DNA of 64,000 nucleotides from JAPPKS01 sp963667895 (GTDB lineage Bacteria > Poribacteria > WGA-4E > PCPOR2b). The DNA is taken from the NCBI GenBank assembly GCA_965223985.1, contig OZ245030.1, positions 2,542,001 to 2,606,000 of the forward strand, in the 5' to 3' direction. The notes beneath the pieces were generated by a model. It saw only the letters and a program-made list of their open reading frames with translations, was not told where the DNA came from and searched no databases. The position numbers and the translations under genes were made by a program. Shown piece after piece: positions 27,144 through 36,689 of this stretch (the first letter of the stretch is position 1; each line of letters starts with the position of its first letter).

Positions 27144-27158
27144 CTTAACTACCTCCAT

Positions 27159-27676
27159 TATCGTTTTCCGTTCTCATTTAGAAGGTCAGTTCTGACCGAT
27201 AACGGATTTTTTCTAAGGTCCAACAATGTTGAAACTTAATATTGTTCGCAACGGCACAGCAGATGTGCCCTACGAAATTCTAGATATACAAACACAGAAT
27301 ATCTAAAGAACAGTATATCCGAAAAAGAGAAGTATGTCAACAGGAATTGTTTGCATCCCAAATAACAATACGTATGCTTCGCTCGGCCGGCAATTCGAAA
27401 TCTGCTATCATTGCTTGGCGATGCACGTTACCCGCTTGCAATGTAGGAAAGACGCATAATCTCCGAGTTCCTGAAGCCACAGACACCGTGTCCACAGATA
27501 GCTTGCACTACTTGAAGTTGGAATATCTCTCTTGTTGAGCCTGGTTGAACTCGAACAATCTACCGATGACAAATTCCTCTTGCCGCCACTTGTAAAATTC
27601 CAAAAAGATGAGCGGTCTGTAACTGTTAATGAAACGTCCGATTGCCATCATCGTTTCGTCGATACTCACAAATTAT
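27159..27676. other. Gap upstream of LamG array
   Basis: About 500 bases without a recognisable gene. Immediately next to copy 4 is a diverged version of the array spacer (CCGTT...AACGG, CAACAATGTTG). A weak inverted repeat, TAGATAT/ATATCTA, lies near 27282-27306. The array promoter is probably here but I cannot place it. Confidence 0.3.
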
Positions 27677-28215
27677 TTACGAATCAACGCCCTGTCTGTT
27701 TTTCCAATTCATCGCTGCGGGCGGGACAATATTAAGCCCATCGACCGGAAAACGGTTTTGTGTCCGAATCTGCTTCACCATATCAAGCGTCAATTTCATC
27801 CCCAACCTCTTCCCAGCTGTATCGCCTACGTCACGGAACTGGTCGGCGTTTGACTTTGTTGGTAAGGTGTTTGACGTGCGGACGCAGGTTTTCAGCAATC
27901 GTGAATCCACCACCGAAGTAAAAATTGCACGCCTCCTCAATTGATGAACCGTCAAAGAGTTCACCCCGATTGAATTTCGAAATCAGTCGCATCAGATGCA
28001 CTGAACCCCGGACGTCCCGTACCAGATTTGCTTCTTCGTAGGTACCCACTTTGGGATGGTCGCCCCCGACAGCACGAGGATACCGCGATTCCCCAGCATC
28101 TGTGCTTCAAGCAGGTGGGATTGCATACTGATTAAGTTTCGTGAGCGCGTCGTCCAGTGGACAAGTGTCGGAGTCTGCGTTTCTTGCTGAATGTCGATAC
28201 GCCGTTCTTATCGCA
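27677..28215 (-). pseudogene. Broken methylenetetrahydrofolate reductase domain
   Basis: Conserved MTHFR-like segments appear in alternating frames on the minus strand. About 28210-28065 reads TLVHWTTRSRNLISMQSHL and LGNRGILVLSG. About 28065-27860 reads GGDHPKVGTYEEANLVRDV and LMRLISKFNRGELFDGSS in the other frame. About 27860-27690 returns to the first frame with GKRLGMKLTLDMVKQI and FPVDGLNIVPPA. The second shift lies in a run of five G where six would keep frame. Between NADQF and DTAGKRLG roughly 90 residues of the usual domain are absent. This was the C-terminal half of the gene at 28107-29336. Confidence 0.75.
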
Positions 28216-29336
28216 CCGATGTTGATCGTTGCGCCTGAGGTGTCGGTTACATCAAAGAGATCTGTACCTGCCGCAGCAAGGGTGTGTGCAGCTTTAAGCA
28301 TCGCTTGAAACTGCACGAATGTGTTGGCGCGCATCTCCACACTCACAATTTGTATTCGGGTTTCGAATAGTTGCTGTATTGGATTCTCCTGTGGACGGGG
28401 TTTCCGCTGCACGACAACTTCCGGCAGAACGAAAATCCGGGTTTCACGTTTAATCGGCACGAGTTTTTGAACACCTGCTTTAATCTTCGAGATATATTCA
28501 GGAGTCGTTCCGCAACAACCACCGATGATGCTCGCGCCTATTTTGACGAGTTTCTGCATATATTCCTCAAAGATATCGGCGACCACGCTGAAAGTCATTT
28601 CCAATTTTCCCTGTTCAATTCGCGGTGTCCCTGCATTCGGCTGAATGCTAATCGGTGCTTCAATTACCGGTGCTAGGAGTTCCATTGTCTCGAAAAGGTC
28701 ATGGGGACCACGGCAATTAAGCCCCACGACATGAGCGCCAAGTTTCTCGATTTCGCGGGCAATCACGCGAATATCAATCCCGGTGTCAAGTTTTCCGATC
28801 GAAACTCCGCCGAATTGTACGACTACTGGAAGCCCGTAGGTTAACGCTTGTTCCGTTGCGACTTCCGTTTCTCGCAGCCCATTAAAGGTTTCAAGCAGTA
28901 GGAGTTCGACCTTGTCCTCAACGAGCGCATCCATTTTCGCCTTGAAATGGTGCCGCATCTGTTTGGACGAAAGGTCTTCACCAAGCGCGTCCATTTCAAG
29001 CGGCCCGACCGACCCCGCAACATAAAGTTCATTACCAGCAACCTCACGTGCTAGCACTGCTCCAGCGCGGTTGATTTCTGCAACCTGCATTTCAAACCCG
29101 TAGTTCTTGAGTTTAGTCACATTTGCGCTGAAGGTATTGGTTTGAAGAATGTCCGCCCCCGCGGTTCGATATTCCTGATGAATATTTTGAACAATATGAA
29201 AATAATCTTGGTGGATATTACAGGCGCTGAGACACTGAATATAGGGGGGAATACGTCCCCGTAGTTGCGTACCCACTGCACCGTCGCAGACGAGAATTTG
29301 ATTTTGGATGGCATCTAAAAATGGAGGCTTCGACAT
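28107..29336 (-). CDS. Homocysteine S-methyltransferase, 5' part of a broken BHMT-MTHFR fusion
   Basis: 409 codons. Residues 1-~290 form a complete homocysteine methyltransferase barrel. It has GAVGTQLRGR at the start, the zinc Cys in VGLNCRGPHD, and the Cys pair in IGGCCGTTPEY. Residues ~325-375 begin a methylenetetrahydrofolate reductase domain (QIVSVEMRANTFVQFQAMLK), but the frame then shifts and stops at 28107. In intact relatives (bifunctional YitJ-like enzymes, about 600 residues) the second half makes 5-methyl-THF. Here only methyl transfer to homocysteine would survive, if the truncated protein folds. No ribosome site is obvious at ATG 29336. Confidence 0.8.
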   Translation of the reverse strand: MSKPPFLDAIQNQILVCDGAVGTQLRGRIPPYIQCLSACNIHQDYFHIVQNIHQEYRTAGADILQTNTFSANVTKLKNYGFEMQVAEINRAGAVLAREVAGNELYVAGSVGPLEMDALGEDLSSKQMRHHFKAKMDALVEDKVELLLLETFNGLRETEVATEQALTYGLPVVVQFGGVSIGKLDTGIDIRVIAREIEKLGAHVVGLNCRGPHDLFETMELLAPVIEAPISIQPNAGTPRIEQGKLEMTFSVVADIFEEYMQKLVKIGASIIGGCCGTTPEYISKIKAGVQKLVPIKRETRIFVLPEVVVQRKPRPQENPIQQLFETRIQIVSVEMRANTFVQFQAMLKAAHTLAAAGTDLFDVTDTSGATINIGAIRTAYRHSARNADSDTCPLDDALTKLNQYAIPPA

Positions 29337-29516
29337 ATCTACGGCACAATCTCAGGTTTATGCGCTTTCCCTGCTTCTGAATGAATTGAAAATGTTGTGT
29401 CAGAAAAGAGATAATGGGCGTTGTCACCGTTTGTATGTGAGACAGTACCTAACCTTCAGGCTACTTCTCTTTGGGGTGGTTGATGGTTAACCACACTCGC
29501 TCTCCGAGTCCACACT

Positions 29517-30554
29517 TTATCCTGTCTGTACGATGACGGGAGTTTTGGAAAAGGGAATCTGCCGGGGATAATTGACAAGTGGCGCACCCATGCCGTCAAA
29601 ACGGATTTCGATGCAATCGCCGGTTTGAAAGGTTGGCCGATTGGGGAAGGCGAGTTTCATCGTCCCGAAGAAATGAATGTGGACGTCGCCGGGGAGGCGA
29701 AATTGCGGATATTTGAAATGGTGGTCCTCAAGGTTAGCAAGGCTATGGCTCATGTGACTCTCGCCCGTAAGCAATTTGCCTGAATGGTAGAGTAGCTCTT
29801 CTCCACGTGTGATGCGGCAACTGCCTTGGATATCCTTGAATTCTCTATCTGTAACTAACTCGGGTCCAACAGCGCAGACGCGCATTTTAGACGGAGCCAA
29901 CCAAAGGTAATTCACTCGTTCCATCCGGTGATCCGCCCATTCATTTCCAATCGCAAATCCTATTCTACAAGGAATGCCATCGTCGTCAATCACATAGCAG
30001 CCGACGATTTCTGGTTCTTCGCCGCCATCTTCCGTGAAGTCTGGGATGTCCAGAAAATCGTTGCGACCCCGCAGTAAGGCACCAGTTCCTTTATAGAACC
30101 ATTCCGGCTGAACGCCGCGGACACCCGCCTCAAGCTTTCCGCCTTTTAGTCCCATATCGAACATCTTTTCGGAATCAGTCTTTTCGGATTCGGTTTCTTC
30201 GTCGGCAGCGATATGCATCTCGGCACGTTTTTCCATACTTCCCATGTGTGTCAAACCCGTACCCGAAATCAAACAGTGACTTGGGTCTGGATGGTCCAGC
30301 GGTGGTAGAATCCAGCCTCTCGCATCCCCTGGACGAGCTTCTAGCAGTTCATTGTAGGACACCATATCAGCGTTGTGCGCAGGGACATCGGCGAGATATG
30401 TACTGATGGTCTTGCGACTCCGGCGGGCTTCAAGGAAGAGTGCCTGGACGTGCGTCCACTTTTCCTGGAGGCTTGTCAAATCAACGATTCTGTCACCATC
30501 AATATACCCGATTCGCCTTCCCTTCTCAAGTAAGTGAAATTGAATGAGTCTCAT
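29517..30554 (-). CDS. Fumarylacetoacetate hydrolase-fold protein (AraD1/GguC-like)
   Basis: 345 residues. The opening MRLIQFHLLEKGRRIGYIDG and the ISGTGLTHMGS and GEEPEIVGCYVIDDDG segments match the AraD1/GguC branch of the FAH fold. The EPE pair and a later Asp would bind the metal. Characterised members dehydrate sugar acids such as 2-keto-3-deoxy-L-arabinonate in non-phosphorylating pentose pathways. That would suit a cell with an exported arabinofuranosidase-like enzyme, but it is inference. GGGGGAG precedes ATG by five bases. Confidence 0.75.
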   Translation of the reverse strand: MRLIQFHLLEKGRRIGYIDGDRIVDLTSLQEKWTHVQALFLEARRSRKTISTYLADVPAHNADMVSYNELLEARPGDARGWILPPLDHPDPSHCLISGTGLTHMGSMEKRAEMHIAADEETESEKTDSEKMFDMGLKGGKLEAGVRGVQPEWFYKGTGALLRGRNDFLDIPDFTEDGGEEPEIVGCYVIDDDGIPCRIGFAIGNEWADHRMERVNYLWLAPSKMRVCAVGPELVTDREFKDIQGSCRITRGEELLYHSGKLLTGESHMSHSLANLEDHHFKYPQFRLPGDVHIHFFGTMKLAFPNRPTFQTGDCIEIRFDGMGAPLVNYPRQIPFSKTPVIVQTG

Positions 30555-30677
30555 ATTGCTCCCCCTCTTGCTTAGAAACTTTCGAAGGCTCTATACTCTA
30601 CCTCTCTCATCCGGTGGGAATGTTGGATCTACATCCGCTATTGTTCTACAGAGTCTCAACCTTCGGTAGTTTGGCTA

Positions 30678-31829
30678 TCACGATAAGATTTCCTTGAGTG
30701 TGTCAATAACAGCGTGGATGTCATCTTCAGTCAACCCGGGATGCATCGGCAAACTGACGACACGCTTGAAAGCTGACTCAGCGTGGGGAAAATCCCCTTC
30801 CTGATATCCGTATCGTTGCTGATAAAATGGAAAAAGATTCAGAGGGATGTAATGGACACCACATTCGATGTTGGCTTTGCGCATTGCATCTATGAATTCA
30901 TCACGACTAATCTTCAACTGTAATGTTCGCAGCTGGATTATGTACAGGTGCCAAGCATGACTACTTACCGCTTGTTCCTGGGGAGTAATGATATTTGGAA
31001 GTTCTCGAAGTTCCGACGTATAGATTTTGGAATACCGACAGCGAATTTCACGTTGCTTCTCAATCTTCAGGAGTTGACACAATCCCATTGCAGCCTGAAT
31101 ATCAGTCATATTATATTTGTATCCCTGAGAAACAACTTCGTAGTACCAGGTGCTCCGTTCCTGCCGGCGCGCCCACGAATCTTTACTCATTCCGTGATAG
31201 AACATCCTCTTAATGGCTGTTGCAAATCGATCGCTGTTGGTCGTAATCATGCCACCTTCGCCGGTTGATAGGTTTTTGTTGGCGTAAAAACTGAAGGCGG
31301 ACAGATTTCCAATGGATCCAACTCGATGTCCGTTATAGTTCGCGGGGATTGCATGTGCAGCGTCATCAATGAGAGTAAGATTGTATCTTTGGCAGATTTC
31401 CAGAAGCGTATTCATATCGCAGGGCAATCCTGCGATATGAACGGGGATAATTGCTTTCGTGCGGAGCGTGACCGCGTCCTCAACTCTGCCGACATCAATA
31501 TTCAACGTTTCCGGATCAATATCAACGAAGACGGGCTTTGCGCCCGTATAGCCAATTGCTTCCGCGGTTGCGGTAAAGGTGTATGGCGTTGTAATTACCT
31601 CATCGCCTTCACCGACGCCTGCTGCAATAAGCGAAAGGTGTAATGCAGCAGTACAAGAACTTACCGCCAACGCATGCTTCACACCAATGAATTCTGCAAA
31701 CCGCTGCTCAAACTCCGTTGTTTTTGGTCCCGTGCTGATCCATTTGGAGGCGAGTACTTCGCTCACTGCTTCAATTTCGGCTTCATCAATCCATGGACGA
31801 CACAACGGTATTAAATTGTTTTGTGCCAT
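30678..31829 (-). CDS. DegT/DnrJ/EryC1/StrS family aminotransferase
   Basis: 383 residues of the PLP sugar aminotransferase family. The PLP lysine is in FSFYANKNLSTGEGG, and the Asp of IDDAAHAIPA stacks with the cofactor. The N-terminus IPLCRPWIDEAEIEAV and the C-terminal VHYIPLNLFPFYQ are typical. These enzymes transaminate nucleotide-linked keto-sugars for surface polysaccharides. GAGGAA precedes ATG. It lies upstream of the AraD1-like gene on the same strand, but no shared pathway is apparent. A second family member lies at 47799-49181. Confidence 0.88.
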   Translation of the reverse strand: MAQNNLIPLCRPWIDEAEIEAVSEVLASKWISTGPKTTEFEQRFAEFIGVKHALAVSSCTAALHLSLIAAGVGEGDEVITTPYTFTATAEAIGYTGAKPVFVDIDPETLNIDVGRVEDAVTLRTKAIIPVHIAGLPCDMNTLLEICQRYNLTLIDDAAHAIPANYNGHRVGSIGNLSAFSFYANKNLSTGEGGMITTNSDRFATAIKRMFYHGMSKDSWARRQERSTWYYEVVSQGYKYNMTDIQAAMGLCQLLKIEKQREIRCRYSKIYTSELRELPNIITPQEQAVSSHAWHLYIIQLRTLQLKISRDEFIDAMRKANIECGVHYIPLNLFPFYQQRYGYQEGDFPHAESAFKRVVSLPMHPGLTEDDIHAVIDTLKEILS

Positions 31830-31900
31830 AAGTTTTTCCTCTTTGGTAACTATCAGACATTCTAATCACAGCGGTATCGGCGGGAAGGAAGGAACTTCTT

Positions 31901-32638
31901 CTAGGTTTTGTATCCTGTTTTTGTTTCACAGTTACTAACGCGCGTCTGGATATGTTTCTTCATCTTTTCCAGCGAATTTGCCCGATGGCTAATCCGATTC
32001 TTGATGTCCTCTCCCAATTCAGCGAAGGTTTTGTCATAACCGGCCGGTACAAAAATGGGGTCATATCCAAATCCGTGGTGTCCGCGCGGAAGACGAATAA
32101 GTCTTCCTTCGCAAGCCCCTACGACAACTTGTGTGAGGCCACTCGGATCGGCGAGCGCGATTGCGCATTTGAAACGCGCCGTTCGTTGATTGTCGGACAC
32201 ATTTTTAAGGGCTTCAAGTAACTTATCAACTCTTGCCTCATCGGAGGCGTGCTCACCGGCATAACGTGCAGAATAGACTCCGGGGGCGCCGTGGAGAGCG
32301 TCTACTTCCAACCCCGAATCATCGGCAAGTGCCAAATACCCCGTATAGTTAGCGAGCACAGTTGCCTTCTTAAGGGCGTTTTCCTGATATATCTTCCCAT
32401 CCTCAACTACTTCGGGTGCGTCAGGAAAATCGCCAAGCGACAAAATATCAATATTAGCCGGCTCGTTCAACCCCGTGAGTTCGCCCCGCTCCGACTGAGG
32501 TCCCTGGTTCGTTCGGTTTACATCTGAATCGTCGACCGGCACTCCACCAATTGCGTCAAGGCGAGAATTCGTGTCGTTTAACATCTCCTGAAGTTCTCTT
32601 ACTTTTCCGCGATTACGAGTCGCCAAGACTAACTTCAT
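31901..32638 (-). CDS. rdgB: XTP/dITP diphosphatase, with N-terminal insertion
   Basis: 245 residues. RdgB/HAM1 removes non-canonical purine nucleotides (XTP, dITP) from the pool. Motifs: ATRNRGKVREL for triphosphate binding, ADDSGLEVDAL for metal, ARYAG, GFGYDPIF and ISHRANSL. Between LDAIGG (residue ~37) and ILSLGDFPDAPEV there is a polar insert of about 40 residues (VDDSDVNRTNQGPQSERG and on) that usual family members of ~200 residues lack. It starts 26 bases inside the rph gene, so the two are translationally coupled, a common pairing. Confidence 0.9.
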   Translation of the reverse strand: MKLVLATRNRGKVRELQEMLNDTNSRLDAIGGVPVDDSDVNRTNQGPQSERGELTGLNEPANIDILSLGDFPDAPEVVEDGKIYQENALKKATVLANYTGYLALADDSGLEVDALHGAPGVYSARYAGEHASDEARVDKLLEALKNVSDNQRTARFKCAIALADPSGLTQVVVGACEGRLIRLPRGHHGFGYDPIFVPAGYDKTFAELGEDIKNRISHRANSLEKMKKHIQTRVSNCETKTGYKT

Positions 32639-33371
32639 CAGATTTTTCTACCATCAGCTGATTTTGTAACCGGATGAGTTTTTGAATGCCACTCATAGCT
32701 AGATCCAGCATCTGATTCGATTCTTTCCTGGAAAAAGGAGTTTCCTCCGCTGTCCCTTGGATTTCGACAAATTTCCCTTTTCCTGTCATCACAATATTCA
32801 TATCAACTGCAGCTACAGCATCCTCTGTATAGCGAAGATCCAGCATCGGTGTGCCGTCAATAATGCCAACGCTGATTGCCGCCACATTTTCACGGATTGG
32901 GAGCGATTCTATCATTTTCCGATTCACGAGTTTTTGGCAAGCATCCCACAGCGCGATAAATGCGCCTGTAATTGATGCGGTGCGCGTTCCGCCATCGGCT
33001 TGAATCACATCGCAATCAACCCAGATTGTGCGCTCGCCAAGTGCATGAAGATCTACAACTGCCCGTAAGGACCGTCCAATCAGCCGTTGAATCTCGTGAG
33101 TTCGGCCGCCAAGCGATCCACGGGTGACCTCGCGCTGCATGCGGTCGGAGGTCGAGCGCGGCAGCATCGAATATTCTGCCGTGACCCATCCTTTCCCCTG
33201 AATCTGCTGTTCACGCATAAAACGGGGTTGTCGTTCATCTACCGACGCTGTGCAAATCACTTTTGTATCTCCAACCGAGATTAGGACGGACCCCTCCGGA
33301 TGTTTGATATAATTCCGAGTTATGGTCACAGGACGCATCTGATCGGGACTACGCCTATCCACTCTTGTCAT
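32613..33371 (-). CDS. rph: Ribonuclease PH
   Basis: 252 residues. RNase PH is a phosphate-dependent 3'-5' exoribonuclease that trims tRNA precursors. The family signature is complete: RRSPDQMRPVTITRNY at the start, GKGWVTAEYSMLPRST, REVTRGSLGGRTHEIQRLIG, the RAVVDLHALGERTIWVDCDV strand and QADGGTRTASITG. GAGGAA precedes ATG. It overlaps rdgB by 26 bases, so they form an operon for RNA and nucleotide quality control. Confidence 0.95.
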   Translation of the reverse strand: MTRVDRRSPDQMRPVTITRNYIKHPEGSVLISVGDTKVICTASVDERQPRFMREQQIQGKGWVTAEYSMLPRSTSDRMQREVTRGSLGGRTHEIQRLIGRSLRAVVDLHALGERTIWVDCDVIQADGGTRTASITGAFIALWDACQKLVNRKMIESLPIRENVAAISVGIIDGTPMLDLRYTEDAVAAVDMNIVMTGKGKFVEIQGTAEETPFSRKESNQMLDLAMSGIQKLIRLQNQLMVEKSDEVSLGDS

Positions 33372-33928
33372 TTAGGTTCCTCTTTCGAAATGGCAATTTT
33401 CGATCAACATAGTTCAATGAGTGTCGTTAGGGTCTGCGTGCTGTTGACACTGTTTCCCGTGCTTGCGTGTAAAGAATGATGGATACGACCGGAGGCAAAC
33501 AAAGGAGGGAGTAAACTGTTGGGGGTTGGCGACCGGTAAAACAAACTAATCTCCAGTCATATTCGGTTAACGCGGAGAGTGCGTGTTCAGTAGAAGAAGG
33601 GCTGACTAGCGAAATCTGGGTTGAGTTCTTGCGGACATTTGTTTCAGCGGTTTACAATTCCGCTTCTAACGTTGCATCCACTTCCTGCAACCGTCGTGCA
33701 ACGTGGGCATGGGTATACAGTCAATAAACATCATTAGCCTGACAATCACTAATTGATTACAGTATCATAGCGCGCCTCTGCATTCCGATGCAAGATTTAG
33801 AGCTAAGGTACAGTGGTAACCTTGTTCAGGGCAACAGGAACAGGGGTTTACGATTATGGCAAAGCTCCAATGCGTTAAGCGTATTTAGCACGACTTCTAA
33901 GGAGTAAACAGAGGTGGCAAACCCCTGT
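33372..33928. other. Gap without recognisable gene
   Basis: This stretch of about 550 bases between rph and the lipoprotein gene holds only short open frames with no family resemblance. It presumably contains the rph-rdgB promoter; I cannot identify a convincing one. Confidence 0.3.
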
Positions 33929-34567
33929 TTATCGACTTCTAACCTTGACTTGAGAGGCGTGAGTTGCGGTGAGGTACTGCGCCAAGACGGAACGCACTTT
34001 TGTCTCCATGAGCGGACCCGCTGCAACAAGCATACATTTGCCAGAAGCCCACTCCCTGCCAAAGTCAGAATAACCTACCCGCCTTAACGTGAGACGCCTT
34101 GGATCCGTTGTGCGTGAGGGAGCATTCGCTATATTTGTTAGTTGGACTTGTTCGACAGCATCGTCGTATCCAACAAGTACCCACGGCTGTCGTTCGCTTC
34201 GTAACAACACCACCGGTGTCCAGCCTGCCGCAACAAATCCCTTCAAAATATTCAAGTCACAATTGGACACCAAACTGACATTATCAACTTGGTCCTTTGC
34301 CCTTGCGAAGAGATCGTCAATGCGGGAACTGGCAGGTTGGTTCCTGAAGATAGTTTTAAGCAACGGCAGCCGTACAAGATCTACTTCTGCTGTCCGAGGT
34401 AATGATGTGGTTGCCGATGAGCCGGAACTTCTTGATACGGGGGACTTCGACCCTGTAGTCGATGCGCTCGGGACATACCTAGCATCTTTGCGGAGTGCAG
34501 GACCACATCCGACCAACAAGATACACAATGTCAGAATCGACAGAAGATGAACAAATCCAATTTTCAT
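33929..34567 (-). CDS. Lipoprotein, possibly C39-like peptidase fold
   Basis: 212 residues from ATG 34567, chosen because GAGGGG lies upstream and the protein then begins with a clear lipoprotein signal (hydrophobic core ending LLVGC, Cys ~20). A Ser/Thr-rich linker follows (residues 35-65). The C-terminal domain, with NCDLNILKGFVAAGWTPVVL, RQPWVLVGYDD and GREWASGKCMLVA, resembles the papain-like C39 family in its second half. The usual N-terminal catalytic Cys motif is not evident, so it may be inactive or a binding domain. Likely outer- or inner-membrane anchored in the periplasm. Confidence 0.6.
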   Translation of the reverse strand: MKIGFVHLLSILTLCILLVGCGPALRKDARYVPSASTTGSKSPVSRSSGSSATTSLPRTAEVDLVRLPLLKTIFRNQPASSRIDDLFARAKDQVDNVSLVSNCDLNILKGFVAAGWTPVVLLRSERQPWVLVGYDDAVEQVQLTNIANAPSRTTDPRRLTLRRVGYSDFGREWASGKCMLVAAGPLMETKVRSVLAQYLTATHASQVKVRSR

Positions 34568-34984
34568 GATTTTCCCCTCTCGGTGTTGGATAACAGCCTT
34601 CCCACGAGTGGGACTAAAACGCAGGAAGCTAGCATGTGAACCTTCCATTTGAATTGAACGATGCACTAGCCGCTTGAATTTACCCGCCGATGAGACCATA
34701 ACGGTGGGCAAATCCGCATTATGACGCTGGATTTACCACTATAGTATGGTGTTTAGGTGTACCGTCTTCAGAGGTGCATGAACACGGTCTTACGATTTAT
34801 GGCACAGTCTCACCTATCATAAATGGCTGAACATGGTGTAACATCAATGCGGATCTGACCACCGTGCTTCATGCGAAACCAGCCGAGTCTTCGGGAGGCC
34901 TCCATGGGCTTTCTGTTTGCTATGAATGCTAATCCTCACTGAAAATATATCACGCCATGGATTATGATGTCAACCCAAAATTCT
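34568..34984. other. Gap upstream of lipoprotein gene
   Basis: About 400 bases lie between alr (upstream on the minus strand) and the lipoprotein gene. I see no gene, strong hairpin or consensus promoter. Confidence 0.3.
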
Positions 34985-36217
34985 TTACCGATGTGAGGAA
35001 GGTTCATTTTCTGTGTTATCACTAAATCCTTGACAACCATTACCTTGCTCGCTATCAATCTCATTGATTGTGCGAGGGGCTTTGACATAGACACGTCGGA
35101 CCCGTTTACCAATTCCCGCTAAAATTTCATATGAAATTGTCCCAGCCTGCGCGGCAACTTGATCGACAGTTGTCTCTTCAGTTCCTTGTGCTCCAATCAA
35201 AACAGCTTCATCTCCGATAGACACATCAACAGGCGAATCAATTGCAAAAACCGTTTCATCCATGCAAATGCCCCCCGCGCTCCGCCTGCGCTTGCCGCCA
35301 ATTAAAGCTTCTCCAAGATTCGACAATGACCGCGGATAGCCATCTGCATACCCTACTTGCAACGTCGCTAGCCGCATTGTCCGATTCGTTTTGTAAGTAC
35401 GTCCATAGCCTACACTTTCGCCGGGTTCCGCCTCATGTACGCAGATGACCCGCGCCTTCCAACTCAGAGAGCGTTTTAGACAAATCGCATGAGACGCGAA
35501 TAATCCGTTGTGATCAGGCGCTGGATGGATTCCGTATAAACCCAAGCCAACGCGCACAGCATCAAAATGAGAATCAGGAATCGTGAATGTAGCCGCGCTA
35601 TTGGCGGTGTGTACAATTGGCGGACGAAGATTGAGATGAGAGAGTTCGGAAAGCACGGACTTAAAGCGATTCAATTGGAGATGTGCATAACTTTTGTCCG
35701 TTTCATCCGCTGTCGCAAAGTGTGTGAAGATTCCGTCAACTACAATACCATATAGTGATGTTAACCATTGGATAAAACGCGCAGCTTCGGTACATCGTAC
35801 CCCACCACGGTTCATGCCTGTATCAACATCGACATGCACCCTGATACGCTGATTCAATGTTTGCGCAACATGAGATAACCCTTTGCATAGCGTAGATTCA
35901 CACACAGAAGGCGTAAGTTGATAGCGGGCAATTGTCTCAGCTTCATCAGAGACCGTGTTACAAAGAATGAGAATCGGTTTTTCAATGCCAGCATCACGCA
36001 ACTCAATCGCCTCCTGAATTGATGCAACGGCGAACATCGCTGTCTCGTCTCGTAACGTCTGAGCGACAGGAATTGCGCCGTGTCCATAAGCATCCGCTTT
36101 GATGACGGCGATTAAGTGTACATCGGACGATGCTGTCCCGCTGTGCTTGATATATTCTCGGATTGCCTGTGCATTCGATTTGATTGCTGTGAGATTAACT
36201 TCAGCCCATGTTGTCAT
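34985..36217 (-). CDS. alr: Alanine racemase
   Basis: 410 residues. The enzyme makes D-alanine for peptidoglycan using PLP. The cofactor lysine is in LIAVIKADAYGHGA (about residue 41), the second catalytic base Tyr lies in VGYADGYPRSL, and the C-terminal beta domain includes ICMDETVFAI and ISYEILAGIGKRVRRVYV. A polar C-terminal tail of about 25 residues (from INEIDSEQGNG) extends beyond the usual end. No clear ribosome site lies before ATG 36217. The gene stands alone, divergent from the TPR lipoprotein gene. Confidence 0.93.
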   Translation of the reverse strand: MTTWAEVNLTAIKSNAQAIREYIKHSGTASSDVHLIAVIKADAYGHGAIPVAQTLRDETAMFAVASIQEAIELRDAGIEKPILILCNTVSDEAETIARYQLTPSVCESTLCKGLSHVAQTLNQRIRVHVDVDTGMNRGGVRCTEAARFIQWLTSLYGIVVDGIFTHFATADETDKSYAHLQLNRFKSVLSELSHLNLRPPIVHTANSAATFTIPDSHFDAVRVGLGLYGIHPAPDHNGLFASHAICLKRSLSWKARVICVHEAEPGESVGYGRTYKTNRTMRLATLQVGYADGYPRSLSNLGEALIGGKRRRSAGGICMDETVFAIDSPVDVSIGDEAVLIGAQGTEETTVDQVAAQAGTISYEILAGIGKRVRRVYVKAPRTINEIDSEQGNGCQGFSDNTENEPSSHR

Positions 36218-36689
36218 TAGCGGGGATACAACTTCACAATCAAAGGGTGGAGTGCAGACGATTGCGGTCGCACATGTCTCGCCAGCTATGAATAGCGAGC
36301 AGTTTCGAGTCTACCACGTGTCGCATCGTCGGGTCAACCCTATTTTCAATGCTTAACAAGTCGAAAATCGGCGAGGACACCCCTTTGTGTCAATAGCCCG
36401 GCGCCGTTTTGACACTTGTAACAGTACATCACATTCAGCAGTGTCCCAAAGTATAAAATCAATTTGCACAGGTACATCGCATCATTCCCATAATGGCAAG
36501 TGACCCTTCAAGCTTTTCCATTGAATCCTCCCGCAATATCACATACAATCATAGAACGCAGATGAAATAGGATTTTACGAATTTGGCTTTGATTGCCAAT
36601 CTGTGTAGTCTTACAGATTTGTGTGCTATCGTTAATGGCTAGTGGCTACACGTAGAACAGGATTTGTCCAATTGAACGGGTACTTTATA
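36218..36689. other. Divergent intergenic region
   Basis: About 470 bases between alr and the TPR lipoprotein gene. Both promoters should be here, but no good -35/-10 pair or operator is visible to me. Confidence 0.3.

Noticed and set aside
23552..27158. Repeated spacers as a CRISPR array
   Set aside because: The repeats are about 115 bp and separated by whole coding genes; this is gene duplication, not CRISPR.
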